Origin: Vallitaleaceae bacterium
GTDB taxonomy: Bacteria > Bacillota > Clostridia > Lachnospirales > Vallitaleaceae
NCBI GenBank assembly: GCA_028277605.1
Contig: JANQFZ010000028.1
Location: 34,695-98,694 of the forward strand
Length of the DNA: 64,000 nt
Reading direction: 5' to 3'
Shown here: one piece after another, positions 55,270-63,999 of the stretch
How positions within the stretch are numbered: position 1 is the stretch's first letter
Layout of the letters: the number at the start of each line of letters is the position of its first letter
The notes under the pieces: model-generated
Seen by the model: only the letters and a program-made list of their open reading frames with translations
Told to the model about the DNA's origin: nothing
The model's database searches: none
Made by a program: the position numbers and the translations under genes

Positions 55270-56448
55270 ATGGACGAAAGCAATAAAAGTAAATCAATTC
55301 GCGGTAGAAATGCTTTTAGTAATCTCAATGAACTATTAAAATTGTGTATTAACAACAAATATATTAAAACTTATGAAACAAATTATCGTTCAGGTTATAT
55401 TCAATTTAATCCAAAACAGTTCCATGCTCAATTTAAGATAGTGTTTTTTAATGATAAGAAATGGTTATTATACTCTACTACTTCTCTAAGAACTGATAGA
55501 GTCAAAGGGTTACAGTGGGATTCATATCATATTCAAAAAATCCAAAAAGACATATCAAAGTGTATTATAGTATATCCAGACTCAATCAATAGCACTGAAA
55601 GACATAAGTTCATAAAACAAAATATAAAATATACTCAAAAAAAGGAATTTAGTTCAATTAATTATGTCATTAGCCAAAGTGAATTATATCAACTTATTGA
55701 GGAATACGCCTTAAAAGGTAAATCTAAAGGACATAAATATGATTTAAAAGGTAAAAATTTCGAAAATCATGTAGCTGCGATTCTTTTTAATTCAGATAAT
55801 CTAAATAAATTGAAAGGAACTTCATCTCTATCCATAGGATTAAATTATAATGTATTTTCAGTAATTGTAACGACTTTAGGAATAGATTTAATAAACCTTT
55901 CAGCCATTACTGCTACAACAGATATTCCAAAACTACCCAACAAAGGTATTCCAAAAACAGATATCTTGGTTACTGCAAAATATAATAATAGCTCAAAAGA
56001 ATGCTATAAACTTAGTTGTAAGAGAACATCAAAAAACCATGTTACTGTACATCAGTATACAGCAGATGCATTTTCTAATACTCTTGATCCCTCCAACCAT
56101 GAATTAAGAAAGTTACTAAATATGTTTCAAAATGTAGGCTCAATAAAAAAGTTTGGAAAAGATAATGAAATTGCTTTAACTAATAAACTTAAGCCATATA
56201 ACGTAGCCCTCACTTTATGGGCTTTAGGTGGTATTGGCGGCATAGGAAACCCAGAAATCCATTGGGCTTCACATTTATTAATCTTCATCGATGAAAGAAA
56301 GGTATTTAGTTTACATCATGTAAATGATTATATTAATTTATATAAATCAAATAACGTTCATGGTAATTTCGGTACATTTTTCAAATGGACTTATCCTTCA
56401 AAGCAACGAGGAAAGTATATACAGTTAAAATCGCAAATTTTTAGTTAA
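55270..56448 (+). CDS. Predicted Type II restriction endonuclease (PD-(D/E)xK-like)
   Basis: A 392-residue protein with no obvious named relative. It is convergent with a C5 methyltransferase and overlaps its 3' end by 8 nt, which suggests a cognate endonuclease. A candidate nuclease core is FENHVAAIL (Glu near 165), then Asp231 in KTDILV and Ser249-Cys-Lys251 in KLSCK; the D-x17-S-x-K spacing equals that of the D-x17-N-x-K catalytic set I recall for MspI. The ATG at 55270 has AAGGAG 8 nt upstream, better than 55264. Recognition sequence unknown. Confidence 0.7.
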   Translation: MDESNKSKSIRGRNAFSNLNELLKLCINNKYIKTYETNYRSGYIQFNPKQFHAQFKIVFFNDKKWLLYSTTSLRTDRVKGLQWDSYHIQKIQKDISKCIIVYPDSINSTERHKFIKQNIKYTQKKEFSSINYVISQSELYQLIEEYALKGKSKGHKYDLKGKNFENHVAAILFNSDNLNKLKGTSSLSIGLNYNVFSVIVTTLGIDLINLSAITATTDIPKLPNKGIPKTDILVTAKYNNSSKECYKLSCKRTSKNHVTVHQYTADAFSNTLDPSNHELRKLLNMFQNVGSIKKFGKDNEIALTNKLKPYNVALTLWALGGIGGIGNPEIHWASHLLIFIDERKVFSLHHVNDYINLYKSNNVHGNFGTFFKWTYPSKQRGKYIQLKSQIFS

Positions 56449-57970
56449 AGTTTTTACTTACTGATTTTATAGTTTCTAATGTTTGACAAACTTCTACACC
56501 TAGAGCATATGCTAATAATGGTGGAATCGCATCACCAATCTGTTCGTATTGATCTTGTTCTGGATCAGAATGAAATTTTACATATGGTCCTTGGAATTGA
56601 TACCAATCAGGAAAACTTTGTAATCTTGCTGCTTCTCTTGGAGATAAACCACGATGAGAAATCGGATGTAACATTTCATCTAAACAATGAGAAGTCACTG
56701 TAAAACTCGGTTTAGTTAAATCTAACCTTCTATTTCTTGAACCATATATCGTTTTAGGAAAGTATTTATCAACAAAATCTTGGCTTCCTTCTGCAACTAA
56801 TCTATTATATGCTGTTTTCATACTCTCTCCAGGTAAAATACTTTCTATTCTTCTAAGCATCTTTTTTCTATGACCTGGCGCTTTATGATTATATAAGCTA
56901 AATTCTGTAAAATGAAGATGATTTGATGACATAGTCAAACACCCTCTCATTCTTCTAAGAAAACTGCATCTTTTTTCATCATTAATAGAAGCTAAATCAT
57001 AGTTGTAAACATTATTCTCTACACCCATGTCTAACTCAGGCAAATCAAGCAATGCATCTTCAACAGTGACAAAAGGATATATTCCATCTTTACCATGTGT
57101 CTTTTCAGGGTAATTAAATGAAACATTTTCGAATTTCTCATTAATCCCAACTAAAAATAACCTTTCTCTAACTTGTGGAACCCCATAATTAGTTGCAGTT
57201 AATAATACAACATTTTTATCATAAGATACTAACTTAAACGATGGATGATTTCCTACCTTACTCTCAAAGTCTTTACAAATAGCTTTATACATTGCACCAG
57301 GTATTCCGTTTAGTTTTTTTGACAACAAGCCTTTTACATTTTCAAAAAGTAACATCTTAGCATCTATACCTCTTGATACTCTCAGAATATTTTGATATAG
57401 TTTATTTCTATCATCTTTCTCCTTACGGCTACCTGCCATACTAAAACTTTCACAAGGTGCACCCCCAGTAACAATATCAACAGATTCCACATTAAAACGC
57501 TCATTAAGAATCTTCTTAATAAGACTTATTTCTACCTTTCTAATATCCCCATAAATCAACAATGTTTTTTCTGAAGGCTGAAAGTATTGTTCGGTATCTT
57601 CTATTTTCCCCTCAAGGTATAACTCTAAATCAAATATATCAGCATCATGGCTATGAGAATATGTCCGAACAGTCCAGTAACTCCATTCAACAGCAATAAG
57701 TGGTCTTATCCCAGCCCATTTGAATCCAGTACATAATCCGCCAGGACCTGAAAACAGGTCAATACTTGTATAACTCTTCTTCGGTAAATGAGTTTCATTT
57801 TTGTATTTTTTAGTTCTCCCATCTATTGGTTTTATACTATTTATTGGAATCATCCAACTGTTTCCAATTTTTTTTGCTCCAATTATTCTATCCTCTGAAG
57901 ACAATTTTTGAACTCTTCTTCTAGAAAGATTCCACTTTGCAGCTGCTTCTTTAATACTCATATATTCCAT
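56441..57970 (-). CDS. DNA (cytosine-5) methyltransferase with N-terminal HTH domain
   Basis: A 509-residue Type II modification enzyme. An N-terminal excisionase/MerR-like HTH with wing spans about 1-48 (SIKEAAAKWNLSRRRVQKL, then GNSWMIP). Methyltransferase motifs: I DLFSGPGG (71-78), IV GGAPCESFS with catalytic Cys173, VI ENV (210-212), VIII QVRER (266-270) and X GDAIPP (479-484). The ATG at 57970 has AGAGAGG upstream. The HTH and the perfect inverted repeat at the promoter suggest it represses its own gene. The 3' end overlaps the endonuclease gene. Confidence 0.93.
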   Translation of the reverse strand: MEYMSIKEAAAKWNLSRRRVQKLSSEDRIIGAKKIGNSWMIPINSIKPIDGRTKKYKNETHLPKKSYTSIDLFSGPGGLCTGFKWAGIRPLIAVEWSYWTVRTYSHSHDADIFDLELYLEGKIEDTEQYFQPSEKTLLIYGDIRKVEISLIKKILNERFNVESVDIVTGGAPCESFSMAGSRKEKDDRNKLYQNILRVSRGIDAKMLLFENVKGLLSKKLNGIPGAMYKAICKDFESKVGNHPSFKLVSYDKNVVLLTATNYGVPQVRERLFLVGINEKFENVSFNYPEKTHGKDGIYPFVTVEDALLDLPELDMGVENNVYNYDLASINDEKRCSFLRRMRGCLTMSSNHLHFTEFSLYNHKAPGHRKKMLRRIESILPGESMKTAYNRLVAEGSQDFVDKYFPKTIYGSRNRRLDLTKPSFTVTSHCLDEMLHPISHRGLSPREAARLQSFPDWYQFQGPYVKFHSDPEQDQYEQIGDAIPPLLAYALGVEVCQTLETIKSVSKNFN

Positions 57971-57999
57971 GATAGTACATCCTCTCTATGTATACAAAC

Positions 58000-58028
58000 A
58001 TTATATACCAGTTTGCGAACAATATCAA
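58000..58028 (-). promoter_or_regulatory. Methyltransferase promoter
   Basis: On the minus strand TTGATA (58023-58028), a 17-bp spacer and TATAAT (58000-58005), with a leader of about 20-25 nt. Its spacer and -10 region are overlapped by one arm (58004-58019) of a perfect inverted repeat. Confidence 0.8.
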
Positions 58029-58051
58029 GGTTTTATTCGCAAACTGGTATA
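58004..58051. promoter_or_regulatory. Perfect 16-bp inverted repeat, candidate operator of the methyltransferase
   Basis: Arms 58004-58019 and 58036-58051 are exact reverse complements of each other, separated by 16 nt. The arm starts are 32 bp apart, about three helical turns, so two dimers could bind the same face. One arm covers the spacer and -10 element of the promoter and the other lies just upstream of the -35. The core TTTGCGAA/TTCGCAAA is unlike the surrounding AT-rich DNA. Likely bound by the HTH domain of the methyltransferase; not a CRISPR or transposon end. Confidence 0.75.
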
Positions 58052-58237
58052 ATAAAAAAGTGTCATGAGTATACATGTTTTTGCAGTCATAGCAAGTACT
58101 AGGATCAAGTTTATAAGTGTAATAAAATAAACATTATTTTTTTAAATCGCTTTCAATAAGTATAACTATTTAGGAATATTGTATTTGAAATTAGTTATCA
58201 ATTCAACACATATTGTATTTTGTAATTTTCACATACA

Positions 58238-58246
58238 TGCTATAAT
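58238..58246 (+). promoter_or_regulatory. Extended -10 promoter of uvrC
   Basis: TGCTATAAT (58238-58246) is an extended -10 element 33 nt before the uvrC start codon. A TTGTAA at a short 15-bp spacing exists but need not contribute. No LexA box is seen here. Confidence 0.55.
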
Positions 58247-58278
58247 GATATAAGCAGAGATAATAAGTAGGTGATGAC

Positions 58279-60147
58279 ATGTTTGACATAAAAGAAGAAC
58301 TGAAAAAGCTCCCTCTTCAACCGGGCGTTTATATTATGAAAGATCGCTACGATACCATCATATATGTAGGAAAAGCTATTAAACTAAAAAATAGAGTACG
58401 TCAGTACTTTCAAAATTCTGCTAACCATATGCCTAAGATTAAAAAAATGGTCACTCAAATTACCCATTTTGAATACATCGTTACGGATTCAGAATTAGAA
58501 GCACTCATATTAGAATGTAATCTTATAAAGAAACACCGTCCCAAGTATAATTCTCTGCTAAAGGACGATAAAATGTATCCCTACATAAAGGTGATGGTAG
58601 ATGAAGCCTATCCACGAATTCTTCTGACAAGAAAAATGGTAAAAGATAAAGCAAAGTACTTTGGCCCATATACCAATGCAGGGGCTGCTAAAGAAACCAT
58701 AGAAATTATACAAAAGATATGGAAGGTTCGTTCTTGTAACAGAAATCTACCAAAGGATATTGGTAAAGAAAGACCCTGCTTAAACTATCATATTCAACAA
58801 TGCCTAGCTCCTTGCCAAGGCTATGTGAGTTCAGAGGATTATAAAAGAATAATTGATGATGTTCTTGTGTTTTTAGGGGGTAAATACGAGAAAGTTATTG
58901 ATATATTAGAGAATAAAATGAACCAAGCATCAGAAACCTTAGAATTTGAAAAAGCAGCAGAACTTAGAGATCAGATGAGGAGCGTAAAAAGTATTGCTCA
59001 GAAGCAGAAAATAATTAATGCTGCAATGCAGGATCAAGATGTTATTGCCTTTGCAAAAGCACAGGATGAAGCACTTATTCAGATGTTTTTTGTACGAAAT
59101 GGCAAGCTAATAGGAAAGGAACATTTTCATTTAAATAACGTAGACGATTTGTCGAGAAAAAATGTGATGACAGAGTTTATCAAACAATTCTACTCTGGAA
59201 CTCCTTATGTTCCAAAAGAACTAATTTTACAAGAGGAAATCGACGAAGCTAACATTATTCAAGCCTGGTTATCAGATAGAAGGGGGCAAAAAGTATACAT
59301 AAGAGTCCCTAGAAAAGGCGAAAAAGCTAAGCTGGTGGCCTTAGCTGCTCAGAATGCTATATTAACCTTAAATCAGTTCGGCGAACAATTAAAGCGTGAG
59401 GAAAGCAGAACCAAGGGGGCACTTAAGCAATTAACCCGTATGATTGGTCTTGATGAAGATGCTTCAAGGCTTGAAGCATTTGATATATCCAATACTCATG
59501 GATTTGAAGCTGTTGGATCAATGGTTGTTTTTGAAAATGGCAAGCCTAAGCGTAGTGATTATAGGAAATTTAGAATTAAAACTGTTAAAGGTCCCAATGA
59601 TTATGCCAGCATGGAAGAAGTCTTGACCCGAAGATTTAAGCATGCTTTAGAAGAACAGAAGGAACTTTTACTTAAAGGACTAGATGCTAAATATGGCAAA
59701 TTCACTCGATTACCTGACCTTATCCTAATGGATGGTGGAAAAGGTCAAGTGAATATTGCTTTGAGTGTCCTAGATACACTTGGTCTTTCTATCCCTGTAT
59801 GCGGTATGGTGAAAGATAATAAGCATAGGACAAGAGGTCTGTATTATCAAAATGTTGAAATAAAATTAGATAAACATTCTGAGTCATTTAAGCTAATTAC
59901 AAGGATACAAGATGAAGCCCATCGATTTGCAATCGAATATCATAGAAAGCTTAGAAGTAAAAGCCAAGTTCAATCCATTTTAGATGAAATAAAAGGAGTA
60001 GGACCAAAAAGAAGAAGAGCATTAATAGAACACTTTGGTTCCGTCGAAAAAATAAAAAAAGCATCTGTACAAGACTTATTAGAGGTTAAAAATATGAACT
60101 ATAAATCCGCAGAAGCTGTTTTTTTATTTTTTAATGATAATACTTAA
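58279..60147 (+). CDS. uvrC: UvrABC system protein C
   Basis: The nuclease that cuts both sides of a lesion held by UvrB. The 622-residue protein has an N-terminal GIY-YIG domain (GVYIM then [14 protein letters not shown], about 16-45), a cysteine group ([27 protein letters not shown]), a UVR domain ([11 protein letters not shown]), an RNase H-like nuclease domain ([17 protein letters not shown]) and two C-terminal helix-hairpin-helix units ([18 protein letters not shown]). The ribosome binding site is AGGTGAT. UvrC lies far from uvrBA but completes the excinuclease set in this window. Confidence 0.97.
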   Translation: MFDIKEELKKLPLQPGVYIMKDRYDTIIYVGKAIKLKNRVRQYFQNSANHMPKIKKMVTQITHFEYIVTDSELEALILECNLIKKHRPKYNSLLKDDKMYPYIKVMVDEAYPRILLTRKMVKDKAKYFGPYTNAGAAKETIEIIQKIWKVRSCNRNLPKDIGKERPCLNYHIQQCLAPCQGYVSSEDYKRIIDDVLVFLGGKYEKVIDILENKMNQASETLEFEKAAELRDQMRSVKSIAQKQKIINAAMQDQDVIAFAKAQDEALIQMFFVRNGKLIGKEHFHLNNVDDLSRKNVMTEFIKQFYSGTPYVPKELILQEEIDEANIIQAWLSDRRGQKVYIRVPRKGEKAKLVALAAQNAILTLNQFGEQLKREESRTKGALKQLTRMIGLDEDASRLEAFDISNTHGFEAVGSMVVFENGKPKRSDYRKFRIKTVKGPNDYASMEEVLTRRFKHALEEQKELLLKGLDAKYGKFTRLPDLILMDGGKGQVNIALSVLDTLGLSIPVCGMVKDNKHRTRGLYYQNVEIKLDKHSESFKLITRIQDEAHRFAIEYHRKLRSKSQVQSILDEIKGVGPKRRRALIEHFGSVEKIKKASVQDLLEVKNMNYKSAEAVFLFFNDNT

Positions 60148-60174
60148 TCATAGTATAAAAAAACTTAATACATA

Positions 60175-61179
60175 CTATAAAAGCGTGGATTCTCTCTCTA
60201 TATATTTTGTTCCCACTATATAATTGCTTGATTCAGTTTCTTGAGACTCTAATTGATGAATTAATAGCTTGGAAGCATATCTTCCCAGAGTCTCAGCATT
60301 GATATCCACTGTTGATAAGGATGGCGTTTTATAGGCTGACATAGGCGTATTATTAAATCCAACTACAGCAATTCTTTTATCCACTTGTTCATCAATGGCA
60401 TTAAGTACTCCGAAAGCAACAATATCGTCTGTACAGACTATGGCATCAGGCTTATCTTTTTTTAATATATCACAAGCAGCATGATAAGATTGCTTTTCCG
60501 TCGGGTTGCCTTCTTTAACTAAATGAGGATAATAGGGTAGCCCATGATCCTCTAAGGCTTTTTTGTAGCCTTCTAGTCTATCTCTTATCACAGTGAATTC
60601 ATGTTCTCCACCTATAAAACCAATTTTTTTAAATCCTTTCATGATTAATGTATGAACTACATGATACATAGCACTGACATTATCATTATCTACCCATAAC
60701 ACTTTCTTATGATTCTCTTCTGGTCTGCCTATGACCACAAAAGGATGATTAATCTTTATTAAATCAGCCACACATTTATCCTTAAATCGTGTTGTTGTTA
60801 ATATAATACCATCAACCCATTTACTATTGATAAAGTGGTGAATGGTTTTTAATTCTTGTTCCTCTGTTTTACAATAGCTATACATAATATAATAACCTTT
60901 TTTCTGAGCATAGCTACTAATACCTCTCATCACTTGAATAAAGAATGGATTTTCAAATAAATCCTCATCAGCATTAGGTAATATTAATCCTAATGTATAC
61001 GTTTTCCTATTGGCTAAGCTTCTTGCAATTACATTAGGATGATAATTTAACTTTTTCATAGCTTCATATACTTTTGTCTTTGTTGCCTGGCTTATTTTAG
61101 GATGATTTGCGATAACTCTAGAAACTGTTGAAGGAGATACTCCAGCGAGTTTTGCTACATCCTTTATTGTAACTGGCAT
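60175..61179 (-). CDS. LacI-family transcriptional regulator
   Basis: A 334-residue repressor with an N-terminal helix-turn-helix (VTIKDVAKLAGVSPSTVSRVIA, 3-24) and hinge helix (NVIARSLANRKT), followed by a periplasmic-binding-like sensor (about 60-330). It resembles sugar-responsive CcpA-type or maltose-type regulators. No operon of transport or catabolic genes follows. The gene is convergent with uvrC. A PilZ gene lies directly upstream with a 23-nt gap on the same strand. Ligand unknown. Confidence 0.92.
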   Translation of the reverse strand: MPVTIKDVAKLAGVSPSTVSRVIANHPKISQATKTKVYEAMKKLNYHPNVIARSLANRKTYTLGLILPNADEDLFENPFFIQVMRGISSYAQKKGYYIMYSYCKTEEQELKTIHHFINSKWVDGIILTTTRFKDKCVADLIKINHPFVVIGRPEENHKKVLWVDNDNVSAMYHVVHTLIMKGFKKIGFIGGEHEFTVIRDRLEGYKKALEDHGLPYYPHLVKEGNPTEKQSYHAACDILKKDKPDAIVCTDDIVAFGVLNAIDEQVDKRIAVVGFNNTPMSAYKTPSLSTVDINAETLGRYASKLLIHQLESQETESSNYIVGTKYIERESTLL

Positions 61180-61202
61180 ACCTTTACCACATCCATTTTT
61201 AG

Positions 61203-61556
61203 TTAGGAAAGTTGTTCGTTCAGCATTGCTTCATAATCATCAATATTTTTTGCTAGAATATCTGCTAGTCCCACAAATTCACAACCAAATTTATACCCTT
61301 CAGACAAATTTTCTTTTCTTATTATTTTGATAACACAACTAAAAAATTTATGCTCAGGCATTAATATTTTAGCATCAAAATAGTAATTGATCGGTAGATC
61401 CTCATCACTTATAAAGGCAAGACCTGATTTAGATATATCGACTATTTCTATTTTTTGATGCAGACGGTTCATTTCAATATGGTTCTGTTTAAATAAATCT
61501 GTGATTTCTAAATTCATATGAAACGGTAATCGTTTGTTTCTTCTGCGTTCTCCCAT
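61203..61556 (-). CDS. PilZ domain protein
   Basis: A 117-residue single PilZ domain, the c-di-GMP receptor fold. Both binding motifs are present: RxxxR (R4-x3-R8 in GERRRNKR) and DISKSG (about 45-50, D/N-x-S-x-x-G), so binding is likely. No partner domain is attached. It is upstream of the LacI regulator on the same strand with 23 nt between them and may be co-transcribed. Effector function is unknown, perhaps motility or exopolysaccharide control. Confidence 0.85.
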   Translation of the reverse strand: MGERRRNKRLPFHMNLEITDLFKQNHIEMNRLHQKIEIVDISKSGLAFISDEDLPINYYFDAKILMPEHKFFSCVIKIIRKENLSEGYKFGCEFVGLADILAKNIDDYEAMLNEQLS

Positions 61557-61881
61557 AGTTACCTACCTCACTTTATATTTTATTGTACTTCTACCCTCAT
61601 GAAATAAATTCACTACGTTCATTCTATACTAATAAGTATTATTTTTCAATATGTCTATTTTTTAAGTTTGCGTATTTTTTGTTCATAATACTCTTCTAAT
61701 AGTATATAGTGTTAGTTTTAACTTATATAAAGCAAATCAAACCCCAAAACAAAATTTTAAATCATTTAACCAATCATACTAATTAGCTTAAATTATTTTT
61801 GAGTTTACTAAAAATCATTTACATATCATAAGATATTATATAGTATATAGTTAAATATATTATGAAGGGAGTTTTTAAGAT
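61557..61881. other. Divergent intergenic region
   Basis: About 325 bp of very AT-rich DNA between the divergent PilZ and Lrp genes. A possible plus-strand TTTACA (61818-61823) with a TATAGT 15 bp away is a weak candidate promoter for the Lrp gene. No RNA structure was recognised. Confidence 0.35.
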
Positions 61882-62322
61882 ATGGATATTATTGATTCAA
61901 ATATTCTAGAGGCTTTAAAACAGAATGGAAGATCAACAACATCTGATATTAGTAAAAAAGTAAATCTATCCATACCTGCTGTATCAGAAAGAATCAAAAA
62001 ATTAGAAGGAGCAGACATAATCCAACACTATACGGTTAAAGTGAATCGTGAAAAAATGGGGTATCATTTGTTAGTAACTATATTAATAACTATTGATGAA
62101 ACAGCTAATATATACCATTTTAGAGAAACGATTATTAAGCAATCTGAAGTAATTGAATGCTATCATATCATAGGTGAATATGATTATATGTTAAAGGTCT
62201 TGTTAAAGAATCGATCTGAGCTAGAGAGTTTCATTAGTAATAAACTTAAGTCTATTAAAGGGGTTCAAAAAACAAACACTATTCTAGTTCTATCCACACT
62301 AAAAGAAGAAATTAACAGATAG
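61882..62322 (+). CDS. Lrp/AsnC-family transcriptional regulator
   Basis: A 146-residue regulator with an N-terminal winged HTH (IDSNILEALKQNGRSTTSDISKKVNLSIPAVSERIKKLE, about 3-43) and a C-terminal RAM ligand-binding domain (about 65-140, EVIECYHIIGEYDYMLKVL). Amino acids are the usual effectors. The ribosome binding site is AAGGGAG. It is followed after 9 nt by a LysE-type transporter gene, a common pairing in which the regulator controls amino-acid export. Confidence 0.92.
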   Translation: MDIIDSNILEALKQNGRSTTSDISKKVNLSIPAVSERIKKLEGADIIQHYTVKVNREKMGYHLLVTILITIDETANIYHFRETIIKQSEVIECYHIIGEYDYMLKVLLKNRSELESFISNKLKSIKGVQKTNTILVLSTLKEEINR

Positions 62323-62331
62323 GAGATTTCT

Positions 62332-62943
62332 ATGATTTTAAAAGGATATCGTTTTGGAATGATACTACAAATTGCAGTAGGTCCTATCTGTTTGTTTATC
62401 TTCCAAACTGCCGTTTCGTATGGTTTTTCAACTGCATTAGTGGGTGTTTTAGGAATTACATTAATTGATACTTTATACATATTAGCAGCGATATTTGGAA
62501 TAGGTAGTATGATCAACAAACATAAAAAGTTCAAAATAACACTTAATTACTTTGGAGCATTAATAATTATTATATTTGGTATCAGTAATATACTAGAAAT
62601 TTTCGATTTTTCATTAATCCCTAGCTTAAGTATCTATCGTCATAAGATAGAAAGTGTATTTTTGAAAACTCTTATAATGACACTCTCTAACCCATTAACA
62701 CTACTATTTTGGTCAGGTGTTTTTTCAATTAAAATTTCTGAAGAAAACTTGAAGAAAAAGGATATGTATTACTTTGGCATTGGTGCAGTACTATCAACAT
62801 TAACCTTCTTAACAGTTATTTCAATTACGGGTAGTTTTTTAAATCATTTCATAGACTTAATTGTTCTAGGTGTACTTAATTTTATAGTTGGATTGGTATT
62901 GATTGCTTTTGGTATAAAAACTGTAGTTAAAGGTAGTAGGTGA
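62332..62943 (+). CDS. LysE-family transporter
   Basis: A 203-residue membrane protein with six predicted helices. The N-terminus RFGMILQIAVGPICLFIFQTAVSYG contains the family glycine/proline motif, and the central SNPLTLLFWSGVF matches the LysE/RhtB pattern of helix 4. It likely exports an amino acid or related small molecule. It forms an operon with the Lrp regulator upstream. Substrate cannot be told from sequence. Confidence 0.85.
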   Translation: MILKGYRFGMILQIAVGPICLFIFQTAVSYGFSTALVGVLGITLIDTLYILAAIFGIGSMINKHKKFKITLNYFGALIIIIFGISNILEIFDFSLIPSLSIYRHKIESVFLKTLIMTLSNPLTLLFWSGVFSIKISEENLKKKDMYYFGIGAVLSTLTFLTVISITGSFLNHFIDLIVLGVLNFIVGLVLIAFGIKTVVKGSR

Positions 62944-63077
62944 GTTATGGATGGTCATGCTTCAATGGCATGGTATACTGTTTGGTATGAAAGACTGACC
63001 AAGACCTCTAAGTGCATTTGAAAATACTTGTTGTAGTATCGTTAACAAGTACATAGGCATTATGACAAATATAAGGC

Positions 63078-63105
63078 TTTACTTTTTTTATTTATATGGT
63101 ATTAT
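63078..63105 (+). promoter_or_regulatory. Candidate promoter of the secreted protein gene
   Basis: TTTACT (63078-63083), a 16-bp spacer and TATTAT (63100-63105) on the plus strand, with a leader of about 50 nt. The match to the consensus is moderate. Confidence 0.4.
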
Positions 63106-63160
63106 TATTGGGTTTTTATGAACTTATGTAACTTAAGAGTAAAAAAGAAGAGTGTTTATT

Positions 63161-63628
63161 TTGAAAAAAGTTTATGAGATGCTCCTTGCTTTGACTATGA
63201 TACTTTCGTTTGCTTTCGTTGTTAGTGCAGTTGAGAATACAGAAATAGAAACTTATTATCAATCTTCTCCAAAAGGAAGCGTAGAAGTAGAAACTCCAGA
63301 AGATACAGAAAATATGCATAGCAGTGTTCAACTTATAGATGGCGTAAACCATATAGGAAAAAGCAGCTACGATGCAAGCTTTACATGCAGTCCAGCTAAT
63401 GGTAAAACGCTCAATATACATGTAGAGAATAACGGTCCTGGCGCAGTATATTTTAATGTAGAAAACGGAAATGAAGATTTTGGTACAAAGTCTATTAGTT
63501 CTGGTAATAGCTTAACTAGAATTTTTATAAATCCAGATGGCGTACACGAAGAATTCATTGTTAATGTATTTACTAAAGATGGTCATGTGATGGATATTGT
63601 TGTAAATGCAAGACAACTTAATAAATAA
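63161..63628 (+). CDS. Secreted protein of unknown function
   Basis: A 155-residue exported protein starting at TTG (63161); GAAGAG lies 7 nt upstream. The signal peptide (about 1-23, ending VVSAVE) gives a mature acidic Ser/Gly-rich protein. The mature domain (about 55-150) is beta-rich, with NGKTLNIHVENNGPGAVYF and SGNSLTRIFINPDG, similar to small Ig-like or bacteriocin-like extracellular domains. No known relative. A GTG at 63152 is an alternative start. Confidence 0.72.
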   Translation: MKKVYEMLLALTMILSFAFVVSAVENTEIETYYQSSPKGSVEVETPEDTENMHSSVQLIDGVNHIGKSSYDASFTCSPANGKTLNIHVENNGPGAVYFNVENGNEDFGTKSISSGNSLTRIFINPDGVHEEFIVNVFTKDGHVMDIVVNARQLNK

Positions 63629-63741
63629 TTATTAGTTTTAATGTATTAGCTAATGCATTTGGGGCTGTAAAAAAAGTCTGTAAAAACTAATGAAACTATG
63701 GCTTTCTATGATAAAATAAAATCATAGGAGGCTATTTAATT

Positions 63742-63915
63742 ATGGCAAAACGAAAGAATGGATTTTCAGAAGGAAAACACAATAATATATCAGCTCTTTT
63801 ACAGGAATACGATATCAAGTCAGTGTAAGATATCCAGGATGCCTTGAAAGACTTACTTGGAGATACCATGGAAGCTGAACTTGATGAACATTTAGGTTAT
63901 GAACATCTTTTTTAA
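63742..63915 (+). pseudogene. IS256-family transposase N-terminal fragment with in-frame stop
   Basis: ATG at 63742 opens MAKRKNGFSEGKHNNISALL, then QEYDIKSV, then a TAA stop (63826-63828), then DIQDALKDLLGDTMEAELDE and HLGYE before it degenerates. This matches the start of IS256 transposases (EYDIKTAEDIQEALKDLLG-like). The in-frame stop and the loss of the rest show it is dead. Homology ends at about 63903, where the opposite-strand fragment begins. Confidence 0.85.
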
Positions 63916-63999
63916 ACTTTGGTCATTAGGAAATATTAACTTGGTCTTAGTCACTTTTCTGAACTGGCTATTAAGACTTTCTATGGCATTTGTCGTATA
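63904..63999 (-). pseudogene. IS256-family transposase C-terminal fragment, inverted
   Basis: Read on the minus strand from 63999, the sequence gives YTTNAIESLNSQFRKVTKTK then LIFPNDQSLKK, a hallmark of the C-terminal part of IS256 transposases, and then stops after reaching the junction. It points toward the N-terminal fragment. It continues off the right edge, so its true extent is unknown. Confidence 0.85.

Noticed and set aside
58004..58051. The paired inverted repeat as a CRISPR or transposon end
   Set aside because: There are only two arms in inverted orientation, no direct-repeat spacing, no target duplication, and they sit exactly on a promoter.
60150..60178. A short hairpin between convergent uvrC and lacI-like genes (ATAGTAT/ATACTAT)
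   Set aside because: Only 7 AT-rich pairs and no U-tail; could arise by chance in AT-rich DNA.
63025..63051. Hairpin TACTTGTT/AACAAGTA after the LysE-type gene
   Set aside because: The stem is 8 bp with an 11-nt loop and no following U-run; not supported as terminator.
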